Assembly (NCBI GenBank): GCA_943788095.1
Contig: CALSOZ010000001.1
Span: 248,001 to 312,000 of the forward strand
Direction: 5' to 3'
Source of the DNA: an uncultured Flavobacteriaceae bacterium
GTDB lineage: Bacteria > Bacteroidota > Bacteroidia > Flavobacteriales > Flavobacteriaceae
DNA length: 64,000 bases
Part shown: positions 47,066 through 57,036 of the stretch, piece by piece
Layout of the letters: each line of letters starts with the position of its first letter
Numbering within the stretch: position 1 is the first letter of the stretch
The notes under the pieces: model-generated
Told to the model about the DNA's origin: nothing
Database searches by the model: none
What the model saw: the letters and a program-made list of their open reading frames with translations, nothing else
Program-made: the position numbers and the translations under genes

Positions 47066-48316
47066 TTAGTCTAATTTTTTGAAAACAACACACGCATTAT
47101 GACCGCCAAAACCAAAGGTGTTACTCATCACAACCTTAACGTTTCGTTTTTGAGCTTTATTTAGTGTAAGATTTAGTTCTGGATCAATGTTTTCGTCCGG
47201 AGTTGAATGATTGATTGTTGGAGGAATAATGCCATGCTCTATAGATAAAATAGCTGCAATTGCTTCAATCGCTCCAGCGGCACCCAATAAGTGACCCGTC
47301 ATGGATTTTGTAGAGTTAATATTTATGTTTTTCGCATGAGACCCAAAAACTTCTTTAATGGCCTTCAGTTCTGCGACATCCCCTAGAGGTGTCGAAGTTC
47401 CATGGGTATTAATAGCATCTACATCTTCAGGTTTTAACCCTGCGTTTTCAAGACAATTTTTCATGACTGCAATGACACCAATTCCATCGGGGTGCGGTGC
47501 GGTCATATGATGGGCATCTGAAGAGAGACCACCACCAATAAGTTCTGCATAGATTTTTGCACCTCTAGCTTTGGCATGTTCGTATTCTTCCAAGATAAGT
47601 GCGCCTGCGCCTTCTCCTAAAACAAAACCATCTCGGGTTCCGTCAAAAGGTCTTGAAGCAGTTTCAGGACTTTCATTTCTAGTAGAGAGTGCATGCATGG
47701 CATTAAACCCACCCATGCCAGATTGATTGATTGTTGCCTCGCTACCACCACTAACAATAACATCACAATGCCCAAGACGAATTAGATTTAAAGCGTCAAA
47801 AATGGCATTGGCCGATGAAGCACATGCCGATACGGTTGTGTAGTTTGGCCCCATAAACCCATGTTTGATAGAGATATTACCTGGAGCAATGTCTGCAATC
47901 ATTTTAGGGATAAAAAAGGGATTGAATCTTGGGGTTCCATTGCCATTGGCAAAGTTCATCACTTCGTTTTGGAAGGTTTCGATTCCACCAATTCCAGCAC
48001 CCCAAATCACACCAACTCTAAGTTTGTTGATAGCGTCTAAATCTAGTTTGGCATCTATGATGGCTTCGTCAGAAGCCACCATAGCATATTGCGCAAACCG
48101 ATCCATTTTACGGGCTTCTTTACGATCAAAGAAGTCCGATACATCGAAATTTTTTAATTCACAAGCAAATTTTGTTTTGAAATGTTCTGTATCAAAATAC
48201 GTCACAGGCGCACAACCGCTTTTTCCACTTATTAGGGCATCCCAATAAGCATCTTTTGTATTGCCAATTGGAGTCAATGCCCCAAGACCTGTTACTACAA
48301 CTCGCTTTAGTTCCAT
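47066..48316 (-). CDS. fabF: 3-oxoacyl-ACP synthase II
   Basis: FabF elongates fatty acids on acyl carrier protein. The catalytic triad is visible: Cys in TVSACASSANAIF, His in INTHGTSTPLGD and His in STKSMTGHLLGAAGA. The C-terminal FGFGGHNACVVFKK is also typical. It follows acpP by 16 bases, the usual acpP-fabF order. Length is 416. Confidence 0.98.
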   Translation of the reverse strand: MELKRVVVTGLGALTPIGNTKDAYWDALISGKSGCAPVTYFDTEHFKTKFACELKNFDVSDFFDRKEARKMDRFAQYAMVASDEAIIDAKLDLDAINKLRVGVIWGAGIGGIETFQNEVMNFANGNGTPRFNPFFIPKMIADIAPGNISIKHGFMGPNYTTVSACASSANAIFDALNLIRLGHCDVIVSGGSEATINQSGMGGFNAMHALSTRNESPETASRPFDGTRDGFVLGEGAGALILEEYEHAKARGAKIYAELIGGGLSSDAHHMTAPHPDGIGVIAVMKNCLENAGLKPEDVDAINTHGTSTPLGDVAELKAIKEVFGSHAKNININSTKSMTGHLLGAAGAIEAIAAILSIEHGIIPPTINHSTPDENIDPELNLTLNKAQKRNVKVVMSNTFGFGGHNACVVFKKLD

Positions 48317-48332
48317 AAAAAATTAAAAGGTA

Positions 48333-48566
48333 TTATTTTGCAGCTTCAATATATGAAACAGCTTGACCTACAGTCGCAATGTTTTCTGCTTGGTCGTCTG
48401 GGATTTGAATGTCGAATTCTTTTTCAAATTCCATTATAAGCTCTACAGTATCTAGCGAATCTGCGCCTAGGTCGTTTGTGAAGCTAGCTTCTGTTACTAC
48501 TTCGTTCTCATCAACGCCCAATTTGTCCACGATAATCGCTTTTACTCTTGATGCAATGTCTGACAT
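48333..48566 (-). CDS. acpP: Acyl carrier protein
   Basis: The 77-residue acidic four-helix protein carries the phosphopantetheine site [15 protein letters not shown] with Ser37. It begins the minus-strand acpP-fabF-rnc-IPExxxVDY-pyk transcript. A good -7 box lies 31 to 38 bases upstream of the start codon. Confidence 0.98.
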   Translation of the reverse strand: MSDIASRVKAIIVDKLGVDENEVVTEASFTNDLGADSLDTVELIMEFEKEFDIQIPDDQAENIATVGQAVSYIEAAK

Positions 48567-48596
48567 AATATTTAATTTTAAGTTTTAATTAGATTG

Positions 48597-48604
48597 CAAA
48601 AATA
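48597..48604 (-). promoter_or_regulatory. acpP promoter -7 box
   Basis: TATTTTTG on the minus strand matches TAnnTTTG exactly and would give a leader of about 25 bases. No TTG is found at the -33 position. Confidence 0.55.
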
Positions 48605-48746
48605 AAAAACTTTACAATAAAATGCGTCATTACTTCAAAAATGTGCACTTATTTGTGTTTTATTAAGTTAACTGTTGCGCTTTTGCTTCTTATTGTGAAT
48701 TCTTTTTCTTTTTTTTGTTAAAGAATTTTAACTATAAAATTTTTTA

Positions 48747-49313
48747 ATGAAACACATTGCGATTTTTGCTTCGGGATCTGGATCCAATGCAGAAAACATC
48801 ATTAAGTATTTTAAAAATACTAAAACTGTATCGGTTGTTTCGGTGCTTACAAACAACCCAAAAGCGCAGGTTTTAGAACGGGCAGCTGAACTGGGGGTTA
48901 AAACAATCATTTTTAATAAATCGCAACTTAACGACCCTAAATGGGGGCTTGAAAATTTAGCAAACCTTGATTTAATTGTTTTAGCGGGATTTTTATGGAA
49001 ATTTCCAGAGCAGTTGTTGGAAAGGTATAAAAATAAAGTCGTGAACGTTCATCCAGCACTCTTGCCAAAATATGGCGGAAAAGGAATGTATGGGATGCAT
49101 GTGCACGAGGCAGTTGTTAAAAACAACGAATCAGAATCAGGGATCACAATTCATTATGTTAATGAACATTATGACGAAGGTGCCATTATTTTTCAGGCCA
49201 ACTGCACCGTTCTCAAAACAGATTCAGCGACTAAAGTAGCCGCTAAAATTCACCAATTAGAAATGGAACATTTCCCTAAAGTCATTCAAAACATTCTTTT
49301 GTCTGATGTCTAA
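48747..49313 (+). CDS. purN: Phosphoribosylglycinamide formyltransferase
   Basis: PurN transfers a formyl group from 10-formyl-THF in purine synthesis. Visible motifs are FASGSGSNAENI at 7-18, VVNVHPALLPKYGGKGMYG with the catalytic histidine, and HYVNEHYDEGAII with the catalytic aspartate. Length (188) is normal. It is divergent from acpP and overlaps the downstream RNase H gene by 8 bases. Confidence 0.97.
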   Translation: MKHIAIFASGSGSNAENIIKYFKNTKTVSVVSVLTNNPKAQVLERAAELGVKTIIFNKSQLNDPKWGLENLANLDLIVLAGFLWKFPEQLLERYKNKVVNVHPALLPKYGGKGMYGMHVHEAVVKNNESESGITIHYVNEHYDEGAIIFQANCTVLKTDSATKVAAKIHQLEMEHFPKVIQNILLSDV

Positions 49314-49947
49314 ATCTAAAAAGAAATATTACACGGTTTGGAAAGGACATCGCACAGGCGTATTTGATGCATGGAGCGCATGTAAATTACAAATCACAGG
49401 TTTTGAAGGGGCACAATACAAGTCTTTTCCGACTGCTGAAGCTGCAAAAACAGCACTTCAAGGAAATTACAGGGACTATGTAGGGAAGTCTAAAAAACGT
49501 ACAACCGGCCTCTCCGAGGCACGCTTGAAGTTGATAGGCCAGCCGAATTACAACTCTATTGCGGTGGACGCTGCTTCTAGCGGAAACCCAGGCATCATGG
49601 AGTATCGAGGTGTGGATACTCAGTCTAAAAAACAGCTATTTCATAAAGGCCCATTTGATCAGGGGACCAATAATATTGGTGAGTTTTTGGCATTGGTGCA
49701 TGGATTAGCACTTTTGAAACAAAAAAACAGTCAACGAATTCTTTATACGGACTCAAGAACCGCAATGAGTTGGGTCAAAAAAAAACAGTGTAACACCAAA
49801 TTGCAGAGAACCCCAAAGAACGCCCAATTGTTTGATCTTGTAGATCGCGCGGAGCAGTGGCTCAAAAACAATGCGTATAAAACGACTATTGTAAAATGGG
49901 AAACCAAAGCATGGGGTGAAATTCCGGCAGATTTTGGACGCAAATAA
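49306..49947 (+). CDS. rnhA: RNase H1 with viroplasmin-type hybrid-binding domain
   Basis: Residues 1-55 (KKKYYTVWKGHRTGVFDAW and FEGAQYKSFPTAEAAKTAL) form the hybrid-binding (viroplasmin) domain that grips RNA-DNA duplexes. The catalytic domain (about 78-213) keeps the acidic residues in IAVDAASSGNPG, NIGEFLALVHG and LYTDSRTAMSWV, and ends in WGEIPADFGRK. The enzyme removes RNA from RNA-DNA hybrids. It overlaps purN by 8 bases; this pairing is common in flavobacteria. Confidence 0.95.
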   Translation: MSKSKKKYYTVWKGHRTGVFDAWSACKLQITGFEGAQYKSFPTAEAAKTALQGNYRDYVGKSKKRTTGLSEARLKLIGQPNYNSIAVDAASSGNPGIMEYRGVDTQSKKQLFHKGPFDQGTNNIGEFLALVHGLALLKQKNSQRILYTDSRTAMSWVKKKQCNTKLQRTPKNAQLFDLVDRAEQWLKNNAYKTTIVKWETKAWGEIPADFGRK

Positions 49948-49997
49948 GTTATGTCATTCCTCAGAGGAATATCTTTTTATAAAGACTAAAAAATGCG

Positions 49998-50005
49998 TAA
50001 CTTTG
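49998..50005 (+). promoter_or_regulatory. PfkB kinase promoter -7 box
   Basis: TAACTTTG matches TAnnTTTG exactly, giving a leader of about 18 bases before the ATG at 50029. A weak hairpin (ATTCC/GGAAT, 49956-49970) followed by T residues upstream may end the purN-rnhA transcript. Confidence 0.6.
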
Positions 50006-50028
50006 CGCCATAATTTTTATAGTATTTT

Positions 50029-50958
50029 ATGAGTAAACTAGTAATTGTAGGCACTGTAGCATTTGATGCCGTTGAAACCCCTTTTGGAAAAACCGATAAA
50101 ATTCTTGGTGGATCTGCTTCATACATAGGGCTTTCTGCCTCACAATTTAATGTTGATAGTTCCATTGTTTCTGTTGTTGGAGGCGACTTTCCTCAAGCTT
50201 ATTTAGATCTTTTTTTAGATAGAGATATTGACATTTCTAGCATTGAAATCATTAAAGAGGGTAAAACCTTTTTTTGGAGCGGACGTTATCACAATGACAT
50301 GAACTCTAGAGATACATTAGCAACAGAGCTCAACGTCTTAGAAAACTTTCAACCGATCGTGCCAGAGACATACCAAGATGCAAGCATTTTGGTCTTAGGA
50401 AATTTACATCCATTTGTCCAATCGAGTGTTTTAGATCAAATGACAAACCCTTCGACATTAGTTATTTTGGACACCATGAATTTTTGGATGGATAATGCAC
50501 TCGAACCGTTGATTGAAGTCATTAAACGTGTCGATGTCATTACCATCAATGACGAAGAAGCACGTCAACTTACAGGGGAATACTCTTTAGTAAAGGCTGC
50601 TCAAAAAATTCACGCCATGGGACCCGAATATGTAGTCATCAAAAAAGGAGAACACGGTGCATTGTTATTTAACCATACCAATGTGTTTTACGCACCGGCA
50701 TTACCGTTAGAATCTGTTTTTGACCCAACAGGCGCTGGAGACACTTTTGCAGGAGGGTTTGCTGGGTTTTTAGCGCAATCAGAAAATAGATCATTTGAGA
50801 ACATGAAAAAAGCGGTTATCCACGGATCTACGCTCGCCTCATTTTGTGTTGAAAAATTTGGAACGGAGCGCCTTGAATCACTAAGGCCCGAAGAAATAAG
50901 CGTCCGTCTAAAAGCTTTTAAAGAATTAACGCAATTTGAAATTGAATTAACAAACTAG
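50029..50958 (+). CDS. PfkB family carbohydrate kinase
   Basis: A ribokinase-fold kinase of 309 residues. The N-terminal GGSASYIGLSASQF is a PfkB substrate-binding region, and the C-terminal signature DPTGAGDTFAGGFAG (about 232-246) holds the catalytic aspartate and anion hole. Substrate cannot be read from sequence; the neighbouring purine genes make a nucleoside or sugar substrate plausible. It has its own promoter and terminator. Confidence 0.92.
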   Translation: MSKLVIVGTVAFDAVETPFGKTDKILGGSASYIGLSASQFNVDSSIVSVVGGDFPQAYLDLFLDRDIDISSIEIIKEGKTFFWSGRYHNDMNSRDTLATELNVLENFQPIVPETYQDASILVLGNLHPFVQSSVLDQMTNPSTLVILDTMNFWMDNALEPLIEVIKRVDVITINDEEARQLTGEYSLVKAAQKIHAMGPEYVVIKKGEHGALLFNHTNVFYAPALPLESVFDPTGAGDTFAGGFAGFLAQSENRSFENMKKAVIHGSTLASFCVEKFGTERLESLRPEEISVRLKAFKELTQFEIELTN

Positions 50959-50960
50959 TA

Positions 50961-50990
50961 AAACGCGCCATATTAGGCGCGTTTATTTTT
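50961..50990 (+). terminator. Terminator after the PfkB kinase
   Basis: AAACGCGCC (50961-50969) and GGCGCGTTT (50976-50984) form a 9-bp stem with a 6-base loop, followed by ATTTTTT. Confidence 0.92.
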
Positions 50991-51021
50991 TATAAAATTA
51001 AACATCTAATATAACACTTCA

Positions 51022-52920
51022 ATGAGCGATGCTATAAAACATGAATGTGGAATTGCACACATCAGACTTTTAAAACCATTAGATTTTTACAAAAAAAAGT
51101 ACGGAACGGCTTTTTATGGCATTAACAAGATGTATCTTATTATGGAAAAGCAGCACAACCGTGGCCAAGATGGTGCAGGGTTTGCTAGTATAAAACTAGA
51201 CATGCAGCCCGGAGAGCGCTACATAAGTCGTGTGCGTTCGGTTGCTCAACAGCCCATTCAAGATATTTTTTCGCAAATCAATTCACGCATCAACGATGTA
51301 TTGGAAGCCCACCCAGAAGTGACTGATGACACGGAGGCACAAAAAAAAATAGTTCCTTATCTAGGGGAAGTTCTATTGGGACACGTCCGATACGGAACGT
51401 TTGGAAAAAACAGCGTCGAAAGTGTTCATCCTTTTTTGAGACAGAATAACTGGATGCACCGAAATGTGATTTTGGCAGGAAATTTCAACATGACCAATGT
51501 TAAAAGCTTGTTTAAAAACCTTGTTGAGATTGGACAACACCCTAAAGAGTATACCGATACGATTACTATTATGGAGAAAATTGGACATTTTCTGGATGAT
51601 GCCGTATCAAAATTATACAAAAAGCTCAAAAAAGAAGGGTATAGCAAAATGGAATGTTCGCCATTGATCGCAGAGCGACTCAATCTTAAAAAAATATTAA
51701 CCAAAGCAGCCAAAAATTGGGACGGTGGCTATGCAATGGCTGGACTTCTAGGTCATGGCGATTCTTTTGTTTTAAGAGATCCTTCGGGGATCCGCCCGGC
51801 GTATTATTATATGGATGATGAAGTGGTTGTTGTGGCCTCTGAACGTCCTGTGATTCAAACTGTTTTTAATGTTGATTATGATAAGGTTCATGAATTGCCG
51901 CCAGGAACGGCGATTATCACTAAAAAATCAGGCGAAACGTCTATTGATCAAATTCTTGAACCTTTAGAGCGACAGGCATGTTCGTTTGAACGGATTTATT
52001 TTTCTAGAGGGAGTGATGCTGAAATCTATCAAGAACGAAAATTATTAGGAAAGTTGATTGTTCCTGAAGTGTTGAAGCAAGTCGATTACGATATAAAACA
52101 CACGGTATTCTCTTACATTCCTAACACGGCAGAAACCTCATTTTTTGGAATGATTGAAGAAGTCGAAGAGTATTTAAACAAAAAGAAAACGGAACAAATA
52201 TTAAAAGGAACGCGCTCACTGTCTGCTGAAAAAGTCACTCAAATCCTTTCAGAACGCACTCGCATCGAAAAAATAGCCATCAAAGACGTTAAGCTTCGTA
52301 CCTTTATTACAGAAGATAGCAGCCGCGACGATTTGGTCGCACACGTGTATGATGTGACTTATGGCGTTATTAAGCCAGAGGACAACCTAGTAATTATTGA
52401 TGATAGTATCGTTAGAGGGACGACTTTAAAGAAAAGTATTCTAAAAATGATGGACCGTTTATCACCCAAGCGAATTGTTGTGGTGTCTTCGGCTCCGCAA
52501 ATTCGGTATCCAGATTGTTATGGAATTGACATGGCAAACCTTGAAGGGTTGGTGGCGTTTAGAGCGGCCTTGTCGTTGTTAGAAGATCAAAACAAGTGCC
52601 ACTTAGTTGAAGAAATCTATATGCGATGTAAAGCACAAGAAAGCTTATTAGATACATCGGTTCAAAATTTTGTGAAAGAAATTTATGCACCCTTCACCCC
52701 CGAACAACTTTCTGATAAAATAGCAGAACTTTTAAGTGAAGACGGAATTCAAGCGGAGGTCAAAATTATTTTTCAACCCATAGAAAACCTACACATTGCT
52801 TGCCCAAAAAACTTAGGGGACTGGTATTTCACAGGAAATTACCCAACACCAGGTGGAAATCGTGTTGTCAATCGGGCCTTTATTAACTTTTTTGAAGGGA
52901 ATAACGAAAGAGCTTACTGA
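51022..52920 (+). CDS. Long PurF-like amidophosphoribosyltransferase
   Basis: This 632-residue protein has an N-terminal glutamine amidotransferase domain with Cys9 in HECGIAHIRLL, RGQDGAGFAS and GHVRYGTFG, and a C-terminal phosphoribosyltransferase domain with the PRPP loop VIIDDSIVRGTTLK. It is about 130 residues longer than E. coli PurF. Cys9 implies removal of an 8-residue propeptide. The flexible loop after RTFI, which in PurF carries conserved R and K residues, reads TEDSSRDDLVAHVYDVTYG here. It may be the purine-pathway enzyme or a divergent paralogue. Confidence 0.85.
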   Translation: MSDAIKHECGIAHIRLLKPLDFYKKKYGTAFYGINKMYLIMEKQHNRGQDGAGFASIKLDMQPGERYISRVRSVAQQPIQDIFSQINSRINDVLEAHPEVTDDTEAQKKIVPYLGEVLLGHVRYGTFGKNSVESVHPFLRQNNWMHRNVILAGNFNMTNVKSLFKNLVEIGQHPKEYTDTITIMEKIGHFLDDAVSKLYKKLKKEGYSKMECSPLIAERLNLKKILTKAAKNWDGGYAMAGLLGHGDSFVLRDPSGIRPAYYYMDDEVVVVASERPVIQTVFNVDYDKVHELPPGTAIITKKSGETSIDQILEPLERQACSFERIYFSRGSDAEIYQERKLLGKLIVPEVLKQVDYDIKHTVFSYIPNTAETSFFGMIEEVEEYLNKKKTEQILKGTRSLSAEKVTQILSERTRIEKIAIKDVKLRTFITEDSSRDDLVAHVYDVTYGVIKPEDNLVIIDDSIVRGTTLKKSILKMMDRLSPKRIVVVSSAPQIRYPDCYGIDMANLEGLVAFRAALSLLEDQNKCHLVEEIYMRCKAQESLLDTSVQNFVKEIYAPFTPEQLSDKIAELLSEDGIQAEVKIIFQPIENLHIACPKNLGDWYFTGNYPTPGGNRVVNRAFINFFEGNNERAY

Positions 52921-53042
52921 TAGAAAATACACTTTATCTAATAAAAGCGCATTTCATCTAAAATAAACTTCTACTATGTATTAAACTTATATATTTGACT
53001 CACCATAACATAAGTAGGTTAAGTTCATGGTAGATTTGGGGC

Positions 53043-53072
53043 AAAAAAGGTGAACGTAAGTTCACCTTTTTT
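53043..53072. terminator. Bidirectional terminator between the PurF-like gene and sod
   Basis: AAAAAAGGTGAAC (53043-53055) and GTTCACCTTTTTT (53060-53072) form a 13-bp perfect stem with a GTAA loop, with T runs on both strands. It serves two convergent genes. Confidence 0.93.
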
Positions 53073-53094
53073 ATTTTCTATTGTTTCCTAAAGC

Positions 53095-53703
53095 TTATTT
53101 TCCTGCTTGAAAACGAGCCTCAACTTCTTTCCAATTAATTACATTAAAAAATGCATTAATATAATCTGGACGACGATTTTGGTAATTCAAGTAATAAGCA
53201 TGCTCCCAAACATCTAATCCTAAGATTGGAGTTCCGCCACAAGATACACCTGGCATTAATGGATTGTCTTGATTTGGTGTAGCACAAACTTCGACCTTTC
53301 CGCCTTTGTGAACACATAACCATGCCCATCCGGACCCAAACTGAGTTGCAGCCGCCTTACTAAAAGCGGTTTTAAAATCTTCAAAAGACCCATAAGCCGC
53401 AACAATTGCATCTTTCAGTTCTCCAGAAAGGGCTTCCTTTCCTTCAGGATTCATCACATTCCAAAACAGTGAGTGGTTATAAAACCCACCTCCGTTGTTT
53501 CGTACTGCTTTATTAGACATGTCTAAGTTTCCAAGAATGGACTCTATGGAGTTATTTTCTAAATCGGTGCCTGCAATGGCCGCATTTAGATTGTTGGTAT
53601 AGCCGTTATGATGTTTAGAATGGTGGATTTCCATTGTTCGAGCATCAATATGAGGTTCTAGTGCATCATAAGCGTAATTTAATTTTGGTAATTCAAAAGC
53701 CAT
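53095..53703 (-). CDS. sodB: Superoxide dismutase (Fe/Mn family)
   Basis: This cytoplasmic enzyme converts superoxide to hydrogen peroxide and oxygen. Metal ligands lie in [21 protein letters not shown] and [16 protein letters not shown]. Length (202) is normal. The metal (Fe or Mn) cannot be decided safely from the motifs, so the gene symbol is provisional. A perfect -7 box lies 34 bases upstream. Confidence 0.96.
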   Translation of the reverse strand: MAFELPKLNYAYDALEPHIDARTMEIHHSKHHNGYTNNLNAAIAGTDLENNSIESILGNLDMSNKAVRNNGGGFYNHSLFWNVMNPEGKEALSGELKDAIVAAYGSFEDFKTAFSKAAATQFGSGWAWLCVHKGGKVEVCATPNQDNPLMPGVSCGGTPILGLDVWEHAYYLNYQNRRPDYINAFFNVINWKEVEARFQAGK

Positions 53704-53736
53704 AAGAATTTATTTTAAGTGTTTAAATGATTCGTT

Positions 53737-53744
53737 CAAATTTA
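53737..53744 (-). promoter_or_regulatory. sod promoter -7 box
   Basis: TAAATTTG on the minus strand matches TAnnTTTG exactly and would give a leader of about 28 bases. Confidence 0.55.
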
Positions 53745-53811
53745 CAATAATCAAATAAAAATTACGACCTTATATAATTAAGATTGTTTATTTTGGTATA
53801 AATTTTATTTA

Positions 53812-56800
53812 GTGAGCGCATCAACATTCAATATCTATAATGCTTCAGCAGGGAGTGGGAAAACATTTACTTTGGTAAAAGACTATTTGAAAATAGTTTT
53901 GACTTCTAAAGAATTTTTGCCACACCGGCACGTTTTAGCCATTACCTTCACAAATAAAGCCGTGGACGAAATGAAAACGCGGATTGTAGAAGCGCTGATG
54001 GCGTTTGCTTCGCCATCTATATTAAATCAATCTGAACCCCTTTTTGAGCAAGTAGTGAGTGAATTGGACAGTTCGCCACAGCATATTCACAACAAATCTA
54101 AACAACTCTTAAGTAAAATTCTGCATAATTATGCAGCCTTTGACATCTCAACCATTGATAAGTTTACTCAAAAACTGATACGCACCTTTGCATTTGATTT
54201 AAAGCTACCAATGAATTTTGAAGTTGAACTCGACACCGATCATTTACTCCAAAAAGCCGTCAGTAGGTTGCTCTCAAAAGCCGGTAAAAACAAGGAACTT
54301 ACAAAAGTATTGGTTGCCTTCGCAATTGAAAAAGCAGATGACGATAAGAGTTGGAACATTGCTTTAGATTTAGTTAAAACGGCGAAGCTTTTAATCAGCG
54401 AATCCGATGCGCCCTTTTTAAAAGCGCTTTCACAACGGTCGTTGCAGGATTTCCAAGACCTGAAAACAAAGTTAACCAACGACATTAACGCGATTGAGAC
54501 AGAAATCGTAGAGCAATCAATGCAAGTTTTGGAATCGATTGCTGCCAGCGGAGTTGAGTTTTCAGACTTTACTAGAGGGTCGCTCCCAAAACATTTTACG
54601 GCCTTAGCGTCCAAAAAATTCAATAGTAAGCTCGATGCGGTTTGGCAAACCTCCATCGAAACAACTTCGTTATATACAAAAAATGCGCCGCCACATGTGG
54701 CTGAAGTAATTGATGCACTTCGCCCTCAGCTTGTTGATGCATTTCATAAAACGAAGCAAGGCGTGTATCGCTATCGCTATTTAAAAAACATTCGAAAAAA
54801 CACCACACCGCTTTCCGTTCTAAATTTGATCTATCAAGAACTAAAAACAATAAAAGACGAAGAAAATCTTTTGATGATCTCCGAATTCAACACCATTATA
54901 AGTCAACAAATCAAAGATCAACCCGCTCCTTTTATTTATGAGCGAATAGGCGAAAAGTTTAATCACTTTTTTATTGACGAATTTCAAGATACTTCAGTCT
55001 TGCAATGGGAAAATTTGGTGCCATTGTTAACGAATACATTATCGGAAGAAAACGGAAGCGTCATGTTGGTTGGTGATGCCAAACAAGCAATTTATCGCTG
55101 GAGAGGTGGAAAGGCAGAGCAGTTTATTAATTTACATACTAATGCGACGGCATTTCCTTTTGATGCTACGCTTTCTCACCTTCCAACAAATTACAGAAGT
55201 TGTAAAACGGTTGTGGATTTCAATAATAATTTTTTTAGACATCTTTCGGACGTTACTTTTTCAAACGAGACTTACAAAGCGCTCTACCAATCACCGCCTC
55301 AGTTAGAGTTTAATGCTAAAACCGGCTATGTCAACATTTCTTTTTTAGAGTTTGAAAAAGGCTCTGACAAACAACTTTTATATGCGGAAAAAGTTTTAAA
55401 AATTATTACCACCTATTTAGATTCAAGTCCAGAAGCCCAATGGAAAGACATCTGTGTGCTTGTCCGAAAACGTAAAGATGGGATTGCGGTAGCAAACGTA
55501 TTAAGTCAAAATGGAATTGATATTGTTTCTAGTGAGACTCTTTTAGTCGCGCAATCCCCACAAGTAAAAGTCATTATTAATCTATTAACGTATTTGCACG
55601 AGCCATCAAACATGGAAGCAAAATTGGAAGTTCTCAATTATATTTTAGCCCATAATGAGGTGGGTGACTCCCATTTGTTTCGATCTAAGTCTATTCCATT
55701 AAGTCGAACAGCTTTTTTTAAATCACTAGAACCTTTAGGGCTTCAGTTTTCTCCGAAAACCGCTCTCCAGCTTTCTATTTATGAATCTGTTGAATATATA
55801 ATTAGTAGTTTTCAGTTGTCAAAAAAATCAAACGCCTACATTCAGTTTTTCTTAGATTTTGTGCTTGAATTCACTCAAAAACCATCTCCGAGTATTCAAC
55901 AATTTATAGATCATTACAACCACAAAAAGGACCGTTTAAGCGTGGTGACTCCAAAGGGCATTAATGCAGTTCAAATTATGACGGTTCATAAATCGAAGGG
56001 ATTGGAATTTCCTGTGGTCATTTTTCCCTTTGCAGAATTAGACATCTATAAAGAATTGGAGCCAAAAGAATGGATGCCGTTGGAATTGTCATACGCACCG
56101 TTTTCGCATTTTTTATTAAATTATAATAAAGACTTTGAAGCCTACGGTTCGGTAGCAGAATCTATTTTTAGAGATCATCAATCAAAATTAGAACTCGACA
56201 ACATTAACTTGTTATATGTTGCACTTACAAGAGCCGTAGAACAATTATACATTGTAGGCAATGCGTCGGTTTCCAAAAAAGGGGATGAAAACCTTAAAAC
56301 ATATTCTGGACTTTTAATTAATTATCTAAAATCAATTGGAAATTGGGATAGCACAAAACGAGACTATGAATTTGGAGTATTTGAAAAAATTGAACCTCCT
56401 AAATCCGAAAAACATCCAACGGTCCTTCAGCGCGAATTTATATCGACCCCAAAAGAACACCTCAATGTATCAATGGCGACCAATGCCGGATATTTGTGGG
56501 ACACCTCTCAAAAAGAAGCCTTAGAGAAAGGGAACTTAATCCATTTATTGATGTCTAAGATTTACACCAAATCTGATATTGAAACAACACTGCACGATTT
56601 TTATAATGCAGGTGTGATTTCATCGGCTCAAAGCGATGAACTTTTGACCACTTTAAAAGCGATTGTGAGTCACCCAGTGTTAACGACTTATTATAGTTCC
56701 AATGTGGAGGTGTATAATGAACGGGAAATCATGACGGCTTCTGGAACCATAATCATTCCGGATCGCTTGGTTGTTTTTAAGGACTTATCAGCGGTTATTA

Positions 56801-56943
56801 TAGACTATAAAACGGGAAATCATTATGATAAATACGAGACCCAATTAGCGACTTATTCTGATATTGTTCAAGAAATGGGCTATAAAGTCAGTAAAAAAAT
56901 TCTGGTGTATGTTAATTCAAACATAGAGATTAAGTGTTATTAA
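53812..56943 (+). CDS. UvrD-type helicase with C-terminal nuclease motif (AddA-like)
   Basis: The 1043-residue protein has Walker A ASAGSGKTFT at 11-20, motif Ia LAITFTNKAVDEMK, Walker B FIDEFQDTSVLQW near 387, VGDAKQAIYRWRGG, VMTVHKSKGLEFP-type motif V and LLYVALTRAVEQLYIVG (motif VI). The C-terminus carries a PD-(D/E)XK-type motif (IIDYKTGNHYDKYETQLATY). This is the AddA/RecB layout for double-strand break repair. The only plausible start is GTG at 53812, since an in-frame stop lies just upstream with no ATG between. Its likely partner is the AddB-like gene 1.7 kb downstream. Confidence 0.9.
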   Translation: MSASTFNIYNASAGSGKTFTLVKDYLKIVLTSKEFLPHRHVLAITFTNKAVDEMKTRIVEALMAFASPSILNQSEPLFEQVVSELDSSPQHIHNKSKQLLSKILHNYAAFDISTIDKFTQKLIRTFAFDLKLPMNFEVELDTDHLLQKAVSRLLSKAGKNKELTKVLVAFAIEKADDDKSWNIALDLVKTAKLLISESDAPFLKALSQRSLQDFQDLKTKLTNDINAIETEIVEQSMQVLESIAASGVEFSDFTRGSLPKHFTALASKKFNSKLDAVWQTSIETTSLYTKNAPPHVAEVIDALRPQLVDAFHKTKQGVYRYRYLKNIRKNTTPLSVLNLIYQELKTIKDEENLLMISEFNTIISQQIKDQPAPFIYERIGEKFNHFFIDEFQDTSVLQWENLVPLLTNTLSEENGSVMLVGDAKQAIYRWRGGKAEQFINLHTNATAFPFDATLSHLPTNYRSCKTVVDFNNNFFRHLSDVTFSNETYKALYQSPPQLEFNAKTGYVNISFLEFEKGSDKQLLYAEKVLKIITTYLDSSPEAQWKDICVLVRKRKDGIAVANVLSQNGIDIVSSETLLVAQSPQVKVIINLLTYLHEPSNMEAKLEVLNYILAHNEVGDSHLFRSKSIPLSRTAFFKSLEPLGLQFSPKTALQLSIYESVEYIISSFQLSKKSNAYIQFFLDFVLEFTQKPSPSIQQFIDHYNHKKDRLSVVTPKGINAVQIMTVHKSKGLEFPVVIFPFAELDIYKELEPKEWMPLELSYAPFSHFLLNYNKDFEAYGSVAESIFRDHQSKLELDNINLLYVALTRAVEQLYIVGNASVSKKGDENLKTYSGLLINYLKSIGNWDSTKRDYEFGVFEKIEPPKSEKHPTVLQREFISTPKEHLNVSMATNAGYLWDTSQKEALEKGNLIHLLMSKIYTKSDIETTLHDFYNAGVISSAQSDELLTTLKAIVSHPVLTTYYSSNVEVYNEREIMTASGTIIIPDRLVVFKDLSAVIIDYKTGNHYDKYETQLATYSDIVQEMGYKVSKKILVYVNSNIEIKCY

Positions 56944-57036
56944 ATTAAAAAACAGCATTAAATTAGCTTAAAAATGTAATTATTGAAGTTTACGGCAACT
57001 ATTTATATGCATTATTAACATTTTTTTGGTTTTAAA

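Noticed and set aside
49956-49980. Hairpin ATTCC/GGAAT with T residues after the RNase H gene
   Set aside because: The stem has only 5 bp, too weak to list as a terminator of its own.
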